This document shows, piece after piece, positions 1 to 6,590 of a stretch of 6,590 nucleotides of DNA (its first letter is position 1; the number at the start of each line of letters is the position of its first letter). A model generated the notes under the pieces. That model did not search any database and was not told the origin of the DNA. It saw nothing but the letters and a program-made list of their open reading frames with translations. A program made the position numbers and the translations under genes. Location of the stretch: positions 1 through 6,590 of the forward strand of contig JACMLA010000031.1 in assembly GCA_014379815.1 (NCBI GenBank), written 5' to 3'. This stretch comes from Bryobacteraceae bacterium (GTDB taxonomy: Bacteria > Acidobacteriota > Terriglobia > Bryobacterales > Bryobacteraceae).

Positions 1-2166
1 CAGACCGTCTCCCTGGCAAGCTTCGCACCGACCACCTTTCACGTTGAAACTAAAGCGCCCGGGCTTGTACCCTCGCTCCCGGGATTCCGGAAGTACCGCG
101 TACAGATCGCGAATGGGTTGAAATAGGCCTGTATAGGTAGCAGGATTGGAGCGAGGCGTGCGACCAATTGGAGCCTGGTCGATTTCCACGATCTTGTCAA
201 GATGCTCAAGTCCGGTGATACGGTCGTGTGCCCCGGGCTTTGTCCGTGAGTCATAGACATGCTTCGCGACCGCCCGGTAGAGGATATCGTTGATCAGTGT
301 CGACTTGCCGCTTCCAGAGACCCCAGTAATTACCGTCAACGTCCCAAGCGGAAACTCCACGCTCACGTTCTTCAGGTTGTGTTCCCGAGCGCCCTCTATT
401 CGAAGCTTCTTGCCATTCCCAATGCGCCGGGTAGCCGGAGCTTCAATTCGCAGCCTGCCGGATAGGTACTGGCCCGTCAGGGACCGGCTGCTTTGGCGAA
501 TATCGGCAGGTGTTCCGGACGCTACCAGCTCGCCTCCAAGCCGGCCGGCGCCAGGACCCAGATCGATAACATAATCCGCACGCTCGATGGTGTCAGCATC
601 GTGCTCCACAACAAGAACCGTGTTCCCAAGGTCCCTGAGCTGTGTCAGCGTCTCGAGCAGGCGGTCGTTGTCGCGGGGATGGAGACCAATTGACGGTTCA
701 TCCAGCACGTACAAGACTCCGCGCAGCTTCGACCCGATTTGCGTGGCCAGACGGATGCGCTGCGCCTCACCGCCAGACAGCGTGGCAGAACCGCGGTCCA
801 GACTGAGATACTCCAGACCTACTGCCACCAGATACTCCAGCCGGTGCCGGATTTCTTCCAGAACACGTGCGGCAATCTGGGACTCCCGGTCCGTTAGCTC
901 CCATGAGCTAATCTGCGGGAGAGCACGCGCGATCGACATCCCCGTGAGGTCGCCGATGGTGACACCTTTTACTTGCACCGCAAGACTTTCCTCCTTCAGG
1001 CGCTTGCCATGACACTCAGGGCACTCGGTAGGCGACATATACTCCATCAGCCACTCGCGATAGCCTTCGCCCGTGCTTTCGAACGTTTCCGTCAGAATCC
1101 CAAGAATGCCCGGAAAACCTGACGTTCCGTTCAAGAGAGTGTTCTGGATCTTCTTAGGCAGATTCTCGTAGGCAACGCTGATGTCGATATCCTGGCGCGC
1201 GGCGTATTGACCTACCCGATCCGCCATGTAGGCCGAGGTCCCTCCTGGCCCGATCCCGCCTTCCAGCAGTGGTTTGGAGGGGTCCGCAATCACCTTGATC
1301 GGGTCGAAAGCCCACTTGCTTCCAAGTCCATTGCAGACTCCGCACGCTCCGTAGGGACTGTTGAACGAGAAGGAACGTGGCTCGAGTTGCGGTACGCTGC
1401 GACCGCAATTCGGACAAGCCAGCTTCTGCGAGTAGAGCCTCTCGCTGCCATTCACCACCGACACGATCACGAGCCCGTCGGTCATCTTCGTCGCTGTCCG
1501 GATCGCCGCGTCGACCCTGTCTTCGATGCCCGGTTTCAACACCAGCCGGTCAATCACAACTTCGATCGTGTGATTTTTGCGCTTGTCGAGCGCGATCTCT
1601 TCTTCCAGCGCACGCAGCTCGCCGTCGATACGGGCGCGAACGAAACCCGTCCGGGCCAGCTTCTCCAGTTCCTTCTTGTACTCACCTTTCCGGCCACGAG
1701 CGATGGGGGCAAGAATCATCACCTTCTGGTTCTGTGGCAGCGCCAGAACCTGCTCAATGATCTGCTCCGTGCTCTGCCGCGCGATCTCCAGACCACACGC
1801 TGGGCAATGCGGGATGCCGACAGAGGAGTACAGCAGCCGAAGGTAATCGTAGATCTCGGTCACCGTGCCGACCGTCGACCGGGGACTGCGGGTGGTCGTC
1901 TTTTGCTCGATGGAGATGGCCGGGCTCAGACCGTCGATCGAATCAACTTCCGGTCGCTCCATCTGGTCCAGAAATTGCCGCGCATAGGGCGACAGAGTTT
2001 CCACATAGCGCCGTTGACCTTCGGCGTAAATCGTGTCGAATGCCAATGACGATTTCCCGGAGCCGCTCAATCCCGTGATGACGGTGAACGTGTTCCGTGG
2101 AATCTCAACGTTGATGTTTTTCAGATTGTGCTGGCGCGCGCCGTGCACACTGATGCGGGTCAGCAT
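1..2166 (-). CDS. uvrA: Excinuclease ABC subunit A (UvrA), N-terminal 722 residues, 3' end outside window
   Basis: UvrA is the damage-sensing ATPase of nucleotide excision repair; it loads UvrB on distorted DNA in the cytoplasm. Reading the minus strand from ATG at 2166 stays open to the window edge. Residues 1-19 match the conserved UvrA start ([10 protein letters not shown] at 9-18). The first ATPase has Walker A GLSGSGKS (32-39), signature LSGGEAQR (463-470) and Walker B LDEPS (488-492). The second begins with Walker [10 protein letters not shown] (615-623). Cysteine pairs are C121/C124, C251/C254, C275/C278, C382/C385, and C714/C717 (CEACQGDG, the first half of the last zinc module), so the gene is cut inside that module. 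Family members are about 940-1000 residues, so roughly 220-270 are missing, including the second signature and Walker B. No frameshift is seen. The start has no clear Shine-Dalgarno sequence and lies inside the preceding gene, but the conserved N-terminus fixes it. Identification is very secure. Confidence 0.97.
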   Translation of the reverse strand, partial: MLTRISVHGARQHNLKNINVEIPRNTFTVITGLSGSGKSSLAFDTIYAEGQRRYVETLSPYARQFLDQMERPEVDSIDGLSPAISIEQKTTTRSPRSTVGTVTEIYDYLRLLYSSVGIPHCPACGLEIARQSTEQIIEQVLALPQNQKVMILAPIARGRKGEYKKELEKLARTGFVRARIDGELRALEEEIALDKRKNHTIEVVIDRLVLKPGIEDRVDAAIRTATKMTDGLVIVSVVNGSERLYSQKLACPNCGRSVPQLEPRSFSFNSPYGACGVCNGLGSKWAFDPIKVIADPSKPLLEGGIGPGGTSAYMADRVGQYAARQDIDISVAYENLPKKIQNTLLNGTSGFPGILGILTETFESTGEGYREWLMEYMSPTECPECHGKRLKEESLAVQVKGVTIGDLTGMSIARALPQISSWELTDRESQIAARVLEEIRHRLEYLVAVGLEYLSLDRGSATLSGGEAQRIRLATQIGSKLRGVLYVLDEPSIGLHPRDNDRLLETLTQLRDLGNTVLVVEHDADTIERADYVIDLGPGAGRLGGELVASGTPADIRQSSRSLTGQYLSGRLRIEAPATRRIGNGKKLRIEGAREHNLKNVSVEFPLGTLTVITGVSGSGKSTLINDILYRAVAKHVYDSRTKPGAHDRITGLEHLDKIVEIDQAPIGRTPRSNPATYTGLFQPIRDLYAVLPESRERGYKPGRFSFNVKGGRCEACQGDGL

Positions 2167-2407
2167 GGTGCGGAGTTTCGGGGTTCTGATCCATTGTCGC
2201 AGAATCACCGGCAGTGGTCTTTTGGCGTACTTTTTCATACTGCGCCTTGACCCAGTCCAGCAGCCGCTTTGCCCAGGGAAAATAGTCAGCAAGAATCATC
2301 AGGCCAGGAATCAGGAAGACCCACCCGGGCATAACGGGCAGTATAATTCCGGCGATCCCCAGCAGCACCAGAGCAAATCCACCCGCGATCCTCAGAATGG
2401 CGGTCAT
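2105..2407 (-). CDS. Small PGPGW-type two-helix membrane protein
   Basis: This is a 100-residue protein of unknown function. A first hydrophobic stretch (about 4-23) leads into PVMPGW (24-29) and a second (about 30-43, [13 protein letters not shown]). This proline-glycine-tryptophan turn between two helices is the hallmark of the putative transmembrane PGPGW family. An amphipathic basic segment (45-63, [10 protein letters not shown] onward) probably lies along the inner-membrane surface. The start at 2407 is supported by AGGTGG seven bases upstream. The last 20 residues (81-100) are encoded inside the start of uvrA in another frame and look like an unselected tail rich in H, Q, R and A. The gene precedes uvrA on the same strand and probably shares its transcript; nothing in the sequence ties it to DNA repair. 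No enzyme motif is visible. Family assignment is fairly confident, function is unknown. Confidence 0.8.
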   Translation of the reverse strand: MTAILRIAGGFALVLLGIAGIILPVMPGWVFLIPGLMILADYFPWAKRLLDWVKAQYEKVRQKTTAGDSATMDQNPETPHHADPHQCARRAPAQSEKHQR

Positions 2408-2435
2408 GCCGGCACCACCTCAGTCTCGCTATACT
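2407..2435 (+). promoter_or_regulatory. Candidate promoter for the M16 peptidase gene
   Basis: TATACT at 2430-2435 matches the -10 consensus in five of six positions. The hexamer 17 bases upstream (TGCCGG, 2407-2412) is a poor -35, so the promoter is either weak, activator-dependent or uses another sigma factor. Transcription from about 2442 would give a leader of about 17 bases carrying the ribosome binding site. The -10 element shares bases with the opposing candidate -10 at 2428-2433. Confidence 0.35.
2415..2420 (-). promoter_or_regulatory. Ribosome binding site of the PGPGW gene
   Basis: On the minus strand this reads AGGTGG (GAGGTGG with one more base), seven bases before the ATG at 2407. 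It decides the start of the small membrane-protein gene and is much stronger than anything before the following uvrA start. Confidence 0.7.
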
Positions 2436-2455
2436 TTGTCCACATCCGGAGGCAA
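2428..2455 (-). promoter_or_regulatory. Candidate promoter for the PGPGW-uvrA unit
   Basis: Minus-strand reading gives TTGCCT (2455-2450), a 16-base gap, then TATAGC (2433-2428): four of six matches to each sigma-70 consensus box. A start about 7 bases further on would leave a leader of only some 14 bases. The -35 element would overlap the ribosome binding site of the divergent gene. The spacer is too short for the promoter to lie far from here, unless the unit is read from within the M16 gene. I see no E. coli-type LexA box (CTG-N10-CAG) in the spacer. The call is weak because it rests on consensus matching alone. Confidence 0.3.
2448..2452 (+). promoter_or_regulatory. Ribosome binding site of the M16 peptidase gene
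   Basis: GGAGG lies six bases before the ATG at 2459. The reading frame is open for 142 more codons upstream, so this site, together with the signal peptide that begins right after the ATG, is what decides the true start. Confidence 0.85.
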
Positions 2456-2458
2456 TTC

Positions 2459-5203
2459 ATGAGTCTTCTTAAGAGCATCGGCGCCCTTGCGCTGACGACC
2501 GTTTTCCTGTTTGCCCAGACGGCTCTGCCTACCGGCACCCGGCGCATCGTGTCCGTCGAGGGAGTCACAGAATACCGGCTCGACAATGGTTTGACCGTCC
2601 TGTTGTTCCCAGATCCATCCAAACAAACGATCACTGTCAATATGACGTATCTGGTGGGATCACGACACGAAGGGTACGGTGAAACTGGAATGGCCCATCT
2701 GCTGGAACACATGCTCTTCCGCGGCACTCCGACCCACCCTAAGCTCACCGACGAGTTCCGGAAATACGGCGCGCAGGTAAACGGCACGACTTCGGTAGAC
2801 AGGACAAACTACTACGAAACGTTCCCCGCCAGCGAGGAAAACCTGCGATGGGCTCTCAACCTGGAAGCCGACCGGATGGTCAACTCGTACATCGCAAAGA
2901 AGGATCTGGACCAGGAAATGACCGTTGTCCGGAACGAGTTTGAGTCGGGAGAGAACAACCCGTTTCGCGTACTGACCCAGCGTACGATGGCCGCTGCGTT
3001 CCTCTGGCACAACTACGGCAAGTCCACAATCGGATCGAAGGCGGATCTTGAGAACGTACCTGTCGAGCGGCTCAAGGCCTTTTACACGAAGTATTATCAA
3101 CCCGATAACGCCGTTCTCGTGATCGCAGGCGGTATCGACGAGCCGAAGACGATCGGCTCTGTCGCAGAGATCTTCAGCAAGTTAGCCCGCCCTGCGCGAA
3201 AACTCGAAAGTACCTACACTCTGGATCCGGATCAGGACGGTGAGCGAACGATCACCATCCGCAGGGTCGGAGACATTCAGGCAATTACGACTCTCTATCG
3301 CGTGCCAGACGGTTCGCATCCCGATACGCCCGCGCTGGATTTGCTGACGACCATCATGCTGGACGCACCTTCCGGGCGACTCCACAAGGCACTCGTGGAA
3401 ACCGGCATGGCCGCCAACGTCAGTGGAGGACTCTGGCAACTTCGCGAACCGGGAGTGATCCTGCTTGGCGCAACGGTTCGCAAAGATCGTGACATCAAGC
3501 CGGTGCGGGAAACCATTCTTCGGCTCACGCATGACCTTGTAAATGAGCCTCCTACGAAGGAGGAAGTCGAGAGGGCGAAGAATGCGGAACTGACACAGAT
3601 CGAGCGTAGGCTGGGCGACAGTACCCAGCTCGGTTTGTATCTGAGCGAGTCGATCGCACGAGGCGACTGGCGGCTCGTCTTCCGGTACCGTGAGGACATC
3701 AAGAAAGTCACCGCGGAGGATGTGCTTCGCGTTGCCCGGAACTATATCAAGGAAGATAACCGGACAATCGGGACCTTTCTGCCGGTGGACAAACCGGATC
3801 GGGCTCTGATTGCGCCTCCTACCGATGTGGCGGCTGCGCTGAAGGATCTCAAGCTGGACGCAGAGATCAGCGCGGGCGAGGTATTTCCTCCGACTCCTGA
3901 AAACATCGAAAAGCGCCTTCTTCGCTCTTCTTTGCCCAATGGAATGCGGCTTCAGCTGTTGTCGAAGAAGACGCGCGGCAACAAGGTAAACGCACTCGTG
4001 ACGCTGCGATTTGGGAACACCGATGAAACCAAAGGCAAGCGCACGGCCGGATTGCTGGCGGCGAGAATGCTCAATCGCGGCACCGCAAAGCACACTAGGC
4101 AGCAGCTGCACGATGAACTGGACCGGCTGCGAACACAACTGTTTGTCGACGGCAGTGCTCGCAGTGCGACAGTCTCCATCGAGACCACTCGGAACAATCT
4201 TCCCGATTCGTTGAAGCTGGCCGCGGAGATCCTGCGGGAGCCCAGCTTTCCGACAACCGAGTTTGAGCCGGTAAAGCAAGAGCTTCTCGCCTCGGTGGAA
4301 CAGCGGCGCAGTCAGCCCGCGGCCCTCGCCGACATTACTTTGAAGAGGCATGTCTACCCTTTGCCGGAGGGCGATACGCGGCGCTTCCTGTTGCCCGATG
4401 AAGAGATTGCGGAAATTCGCAAAACCACACTGGAAGACGTGAAAGGAGTCTACGCCCAGTTCTTTGGAGGATCCAATGGCACGGTGACTGTTGTCGGCGA
4501 CCACGATGCCGCGGAGATCCAGAGACTGACGGCGAAATTGTTCGGGGACTGGAAAAGTCCAACTCGCTACGAAAGGCCCGTCCTTAGTTACGCGCCCGTC
4601 AAAGTGCTCGAGCAATCGATACTGACGCCCGATAAGGCGAACGCAAACTTTACCGCAGCTCTGCCAGTTCCGATAGGTGACGATCATCCGGATTATCCGG
4701 CGCTCACACTCGCCAACTACATCTTTGGCAGTGGATTCTCAGGACGGCTCTTTCGTAGAATTCGGGCCCAGGAAGGCCTGAGCTATGGCGTAGGCTCGAT
4801 ACTCTCCGGAAGTCTGAAGGACGACTGCAGCTTGTTCGAGGTGTTTGCCATCTCGGCCCCCCAGAACACCGCTAAGGTCGACGCGGCGTTCCGGGAAGAA
4901 CTGGAGAAAGCCCGCAAAGAAGGCTTCACGGAAGCGGAGCTGGCGGAATCGCGAAAGGGCTACGTGCAGAGCAGAACGGTACAGCGCTCACAGGACGCCG
5001 CGGTTGCACGAACGTTGTCGTCAATGGACGCGGTCGACCGCACCATGGCGTGGCAAGCCGCGTTCGAAAGTAAAGTGAGTGCCCTGACCCTGGATCAGGT
5101 GAATGCGGCATTCCGGAAATACATCGACCCTGCCAGCTTGTCTTACGTAAAGGCAGGCGATTTCCCAAAGGCCTCCGCTACTCCTCAGGCTTCAAACCGA
5201 TAA
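2459..5203 (+). CDS. Exported M16 (pitrilysin/PqqL-like) zinc metallopeptidase, two-half fusion
   Basis: This 914-residue protein should be a periplasmic or envelope zinc endopeptidase of family M16; its substrate is unknown. A signal peptide is visible: K5, hydrophobic 7-18, and likely cleavage near A19-A22. The N-terminal half carries the inverted zinc motif HLLEH (80-84); the third ligand is E160 in VVRNEFE, with E153 seven residues before it, as in pitrilysin (E162/E169). The C-terminal half (from about 480; LPNG at 492-495) has lost the motif: the aligned residues are LLAAR (532-536). It keeps the substrate-binding Arg/Tyr pair, R769 and Y776 in RAQEGLSY, seven apart as in insulin-degrading enzyme (R824/Y831). 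The length is near E. coli PqqL (931). The frame is open upstream to 2033, but that stretch is antisense to uvrA and the PGPGW gene and gives no M16 sequence. The gene stands alone, divergent from one neighbour and convergent with lpxI. The family is certain; the subfamily is likely. Confidence 0.93.
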   Translation: MSLLKSIGALALTTVFLFAQTALPTGTRRIVSVEGVTEYRLDNGLTVLLFPDPSKQTITVNMTYLVGSRHEGYGETGMAHLLEHMLFRGTPTHPKLTDEFRKYGAQVNGTTSVDRTNYYETFPASEENLRWALNLEADRMVNSYIAKKDLDQEMTVVRNEFESGENNPFRVLTQRTMAAAFLWHNYGKSTIGSKADLENVPVERLKAFYTKYYQPDNAVLVIAGGIDEPKTIGSVAEIFSKLARPARKLESTYTLDPDQDGERTITIRRVGDIQAITTLYRVPDGSHPDTPALDLLTTIMLDAPSGRLHKALVETGMAANVSGGLWQLREPGVILLGATVRKDRDIKPVRETILRLTHDLVNEPPTKEEVERAKNAELTQIERRLGDSTQLGLYLSESIARGDWRLVFRYREDIKKVTAEDVLRVARNYIKEDNRTIGTFLPVDKPDRALIAPPTDVAAALKDLKLDAEISAGEVFPPTPENIEKRLLRSSLPNGMRLQLLSKKTRGNKVNALVTLRFGNTDETKGKRTAGLLAARMLNRGTAKHTRQQLHDELDRLRTQLFVDGSARSATVSIETTRNNLPDSLKLAAEILREPSFPTTEFEPVKQELLASVEQRRSQPAALADITLKRHVYPLPEGDTRRFLLPDEEIAEIRKTTLEDVKGVYAQFFGGSNGTVTVVGDHDAAEIQRLTAKLFGDWKSPTRYERPVLSYAPVKVLEQSILTPDKANANFTAALPVPIGDDHPDYPALTLANYIFGSGFSGRLFRRIRAQEGLSYGVGSILSGSLKDDCSLFEVFAISAPQNTAKVDAAFREELEKARKEGFTEAELAESRKGYVQSRTVQRSQDAAVARTLSSMDAVDRTMAWQAAFESKVSALTLDQVNAAFRKYIDPASLSYVKAGDFPKASATPQASNR

Positions 5204-5990
5204 CAGAGATTCCCGCTACGTCGGCAAGGCTGAGCATCTCGGCCTTGTCCAGCAGCAGAGTGCGCCCCGCATCCACCGCCAGAGCCGTCGTCCCGGTCTG
5301 CTGCATGGCACGGATCGTGTCTGGGCCTACCACTGGAACGTCGAACTGCAAATGCTTGCGTCTGCGAGAGCTCTTCACCAGCCGCAAAGCCTTCCCGTTT
5401 ACCAGGGAAGCCGCGCGCTGCAGCATTGCATCGGTCCCCTCCATAGCTTCCAGAGCCACGCACGCGCGCTCGGCTACCGCAACACTTTGTCCCACGTCGA
5501 AGCCCGCCAGAGCCGTTGCAACACGCCGTCCGTATCCGATATCGCGCTCCTCCTCGTGGTCCGGCTTGCGTCGCGTCATCACCCGCTCCTCCGCCAGCAG
5601 AGGCTTCAGAAGTCTGGTCGAGTCTCCCAATGAGATGCCCTCGTCTGCGAGAACTTTCGCCACTCCGCCGATGAGCGCGTCCGTGTTCTTTTCCCGCAGC
5701 GATAACAGCAGCTTCGCGAGCCGCCAGTCGGGCCGGATCGCCGAGAAGATCTTCGTGTGTTTCACCTGGCCGCAAAACAGAACTTCAGTTATCTGTTCAC
5801 GCTTCAGGATCTCGATCAACTTGCTCAGTTCGCCGAGCGAGATCCAGTAAGTCCGGGGTGCATGCGACTCAATTTCAGGCGCTGCCTCCTCCTGAATCCC
5901 AACAGCCACCACATCATGCCCGAGCTTTGCGGCGGTCTCCAGAGCCAGAATCGGGAAACGTCCATTCCCGCAGATCATGCCGTACTTCAC
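5178..5990 (-). CDS. lpxI: UDP-2,3-diacylglucosamine diphosphatase LpxI
   Basis: LpxI cleaves UDP-2,3-diacylglucosamine to UMP and lipid X (2,3-diacylglucosamine 1-phosphate), the fourth step of lipid A synthesis, at the cytoplasmic face of the inner membrane. It replaces the unrelated LpxH in many non-enteric bacteria. The 270-residue product begins [12 protein letters not shown] (2-13), the family's N-terminal glycine-rich motif. It has EGTDAML (184-190) and [10 protein letters not shown] (216-225) in the C-terminal domain. D217 is where I would expect the essential aspartate (D225 of Caulobacter LpxI); that alignment was not run. Length matches the family (about 270-285). The start is a GTG at 5990 whose last three bases form the lpxA stop (GTGA); the next ATG, at codon 5, would cut into the conserved N-terminus. 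No strong ribosome binding site is seen, which fits translation coupled to lpxA. The 3' end overlaps the M16 gene tail to tail by 26 bp. Confidence 0.95.
   Translation of the reverse strand: MKYGMICGNGRFPILALETAAKLGHDVVAVGIQEEAAPEIESHAPRTYWISLGELSKLIEILKREQITEVLFCGQVKHTKIFSAIRPDWRLAKLLLSLREKNTDALIGGVAKVLADEGISLGDSTRLLKPLLAEERVMTRRKPDHEEERDIGYGRRVATALAGFDVGQSVAVAERACVALEAMEGTDAMLQRAASLVNGKALRLVKSSRRRKHLQFDVPVVGPDTIRAMQQTGTTALAVDAGRTLLLDKAEMLSLADVAGISVIGLKPEE
5223..5249 (+). terminator. Candidate 3'-end hairpin of the M16 transcript, no U-tract
   Basis: Starting 19 bases past the M16 stop codon, the plus strand can fold a 12-bp stem (5223-5234 with 5238-5249) around a three-base loop (CAT). 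Two of the pairs are G-U wobbles, which would be C-A mismatches in the opposite (lpxI) RNA, so the fold favours the M16 transcript. No run of T follows, so it is not a textbook intrinsic terminator; it could pause polymerase or mark an mRNA 3' end. It lies inside the lpxI coding sequence, so chance from coding constraint is possible. Confidence 0.3.
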
Positions 5991-6590
5991 TTCACGAATC
6001 CACGCTGCGACTGCGAGAGAAACGTGAGAACCTCTTCGACTTCGGCGTGATCGGAGCCAATCTCCTCGCGAATTTTCTCGAGCGCCTGAGTGGTGTTGAG
6101 GCCGGCACGCGTCAGGATGCGAAACATCGTCTGCAGCGTCTCGATCGCGTCATCGGGGAAGCCCCTCCGTTCCAGCCCAATCCGGTTGGCACCGAAGATT
6201 CGCATCTCACGCGGACTCACCGTTGTCGAGTACGGCAGCACGTCCTGAGTGACTACGCTGTAGCCCCCGATCATAGAGTGTCGCCCGACGCGACAGAACT
6301 GATGGACTCCGCTCCACGCGCCTACGATCGCCCAGTCGCCAATGGTGACGTGTCCTCCGAGAGTGGCTCCGTGCGAGAGAATTGCGTGATCACCGACGTG
6401 GCAATCGTGTGCGACATGCACATAGGCCTGCAGCAAAACGTCGTCGCCAATCCGGGTCAGCATGCCGCCGCCCTGCGTTCCGCGATGCACCGTAACAAAC
6501 TCGCGAATGATATTGCGGCTTCCAATAAGAACCCGCGAGTTCTCGCCCTTGTACTTCAGATCCTGCGGAGCCGCGCCAATGGAACTGTAA
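5987..6590 (-). CDS. lpxA: UDP-N-acetylglucosamine acyltransferase LpxA, C-terminal 200 residues, 5' end outside window
   Basis: LpxA moves a 3-hydroxyacyl chain from acyl carrier protein to the 3-OH of UDP-GlcNAc, the first step of lipid A synthesis; it is a cytoplasmic trimer. The frame runs from the window edge to TGA at 5987-5989. The visible part starts at about E. coli residue 65 (E. coli numbering, from memory). It shows left-handed beta-helix hexapeptide repeats followed by a helical C-terminus ending in RGFVK. All five histidines studied in E. coli align without gaps: H99, H122, H125 (catalytic base; codon 6407-6409) followed by D126, H144, and H160 in VHQFC. K76 in DLKYKG and the RR of GLERRGF are also present. 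The H191 position is not conserved (a one-residue insertion lies in SPREMRIFG). A GTG at 6490 inside VTVHRGT is not a start, since homology continues upstream. About 60 residues are missing. lpxI follows with a 4-bp overlap, making an operon. Confidence 0.96.
   Translation of the reverse strand, partial: YSSIGAAPQDLKYKGENSRVLIGSRNIIREFVTVHRGTQGGGMLTRIGDDVLLQAYVHVAHDCHVGDHAILSHGATLGGHVTIGDWAIVGAWSGVHQFCRVGRHSMIGGYSVVTQDVLPYSTTVSPREMRIFGANRIGLERRGFPDDAIETLQTMFRILTRAGLNTTQALEKIREEIGSDHAEVEEVLTFLSQSQRGFVK

Noticed and set aside
1207..2049. A 280-codon open frame on the plus strand
   Set aside because: It is fully antisense to the conserved N-terminal half of uvrA, and its translation shows no motif; it is a shadow frame.
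2033..2458. N-terminal extension of the M16 reading frame by 142 codons
   Set aside because: It is antisense to uvrA and the PGPGW gene and resembles no M16 sequence. It ends right at a GGAGG ribosome site and a signal peptide that fit a start at 2459.
2408..2458. SOS (LexA) control of the uvrA unit
   Set aside because: I found no E. coli-type CTG-N10-CAG or GAAC-type palindrome in the spacer. LexA boxes vary in this kind of organism, so absence is only weak evidence, but there is nothing to report.
3182..4687. A 501-codon open frame on the minus strand, opposite the M16 gene
   Set aside because: It is antisense to a clearly conserved peptidase. Its translation is rich in R, Q and C, with no recognisable motif, domain or signal, as expected of a shadow frame in GC-rich coding DNA.
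5171..5190. GCCT/AGGC inverted repeat near the M16 stop as a terminator
   Set aside because: The stem is only four pairs with a 12-base loop, too weak to support; the hairpin at 5223-5249 is far stronger.
5245..5850. A 201-codon plus-strand open frame opposite lpxI
   Set aside because: It is serine- and arginine-rich, motif-free and antisense to a secure lpxI gene; it is a shadow frame.
5987..6490. A short lpxA starting at the GTG at 6490
   Set aside because: The GTG codes for a residue inside the conserved VTVHRGT segment, and LpxA homology continues upstream to the window edge, so the gene is cut by the window and does not start there.

Overview
The window is chromosomal, gene-dense DNA from a Gram-negative (lipid A-making) bacterium. 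The style of the UvrA N-terminus, the use of LpxI rather than LpxH, and the long fused M16 peptidase best fit an Acidobacteriota member (Bryobacter/Solibacter-like). That assignment is inference from remembered family features; no search was run. I see no mobile element, CRISPR array, rRNA, tRNA or phage gene. Nothing here looks like a wholly new system: it is housekeeping and envelope DNA with unusually tight gene packing.

Layout, left to right. Positions 1-2166 (minus strand) hold the first 722 codons of uvrA, the damage-recognition ATPase of nucleotide excision repair; its 3' end lies outside the window. Just upstream of it on the same strand, 2105-2407 encodes a 100-residue two-helix membrane protein of the PGPGW type, whose 3' end overlaps the uvrA start by 62 bp. 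A 51-bp divergent spacer (2408-2458) separates it from a plus-strand gene (2459-5203) for a 914-residue exported M16 (pitrilysin/PqqL-like) zinc peptidase. That gene converges on, and overlaps by 26 bp, lpxI (5178-5990, minus). lpxI in turn overlaps the stop codon of lpxA by 4 bp (5987-6590, minus; the 5' end is outside the window).

Working together: lpxA and lpxI are the first and fourth steps of lipid A synthesis, evidently one transcription unit read from right to left, and lpxI is its last gene in view. The PGPGW gene and uvrA form a second minus-strand unit, probably started from the 51-bp spacer and with uvrA translation possibly coupled to the gene before it. The M16 gene is a single-gene unit between the two, sharing its promoter spacer with one neighbour and its 3' end with the other. 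There is no gene-free stretch above 300 bases; the only true intergenic DNA is the 51-bp spacer.
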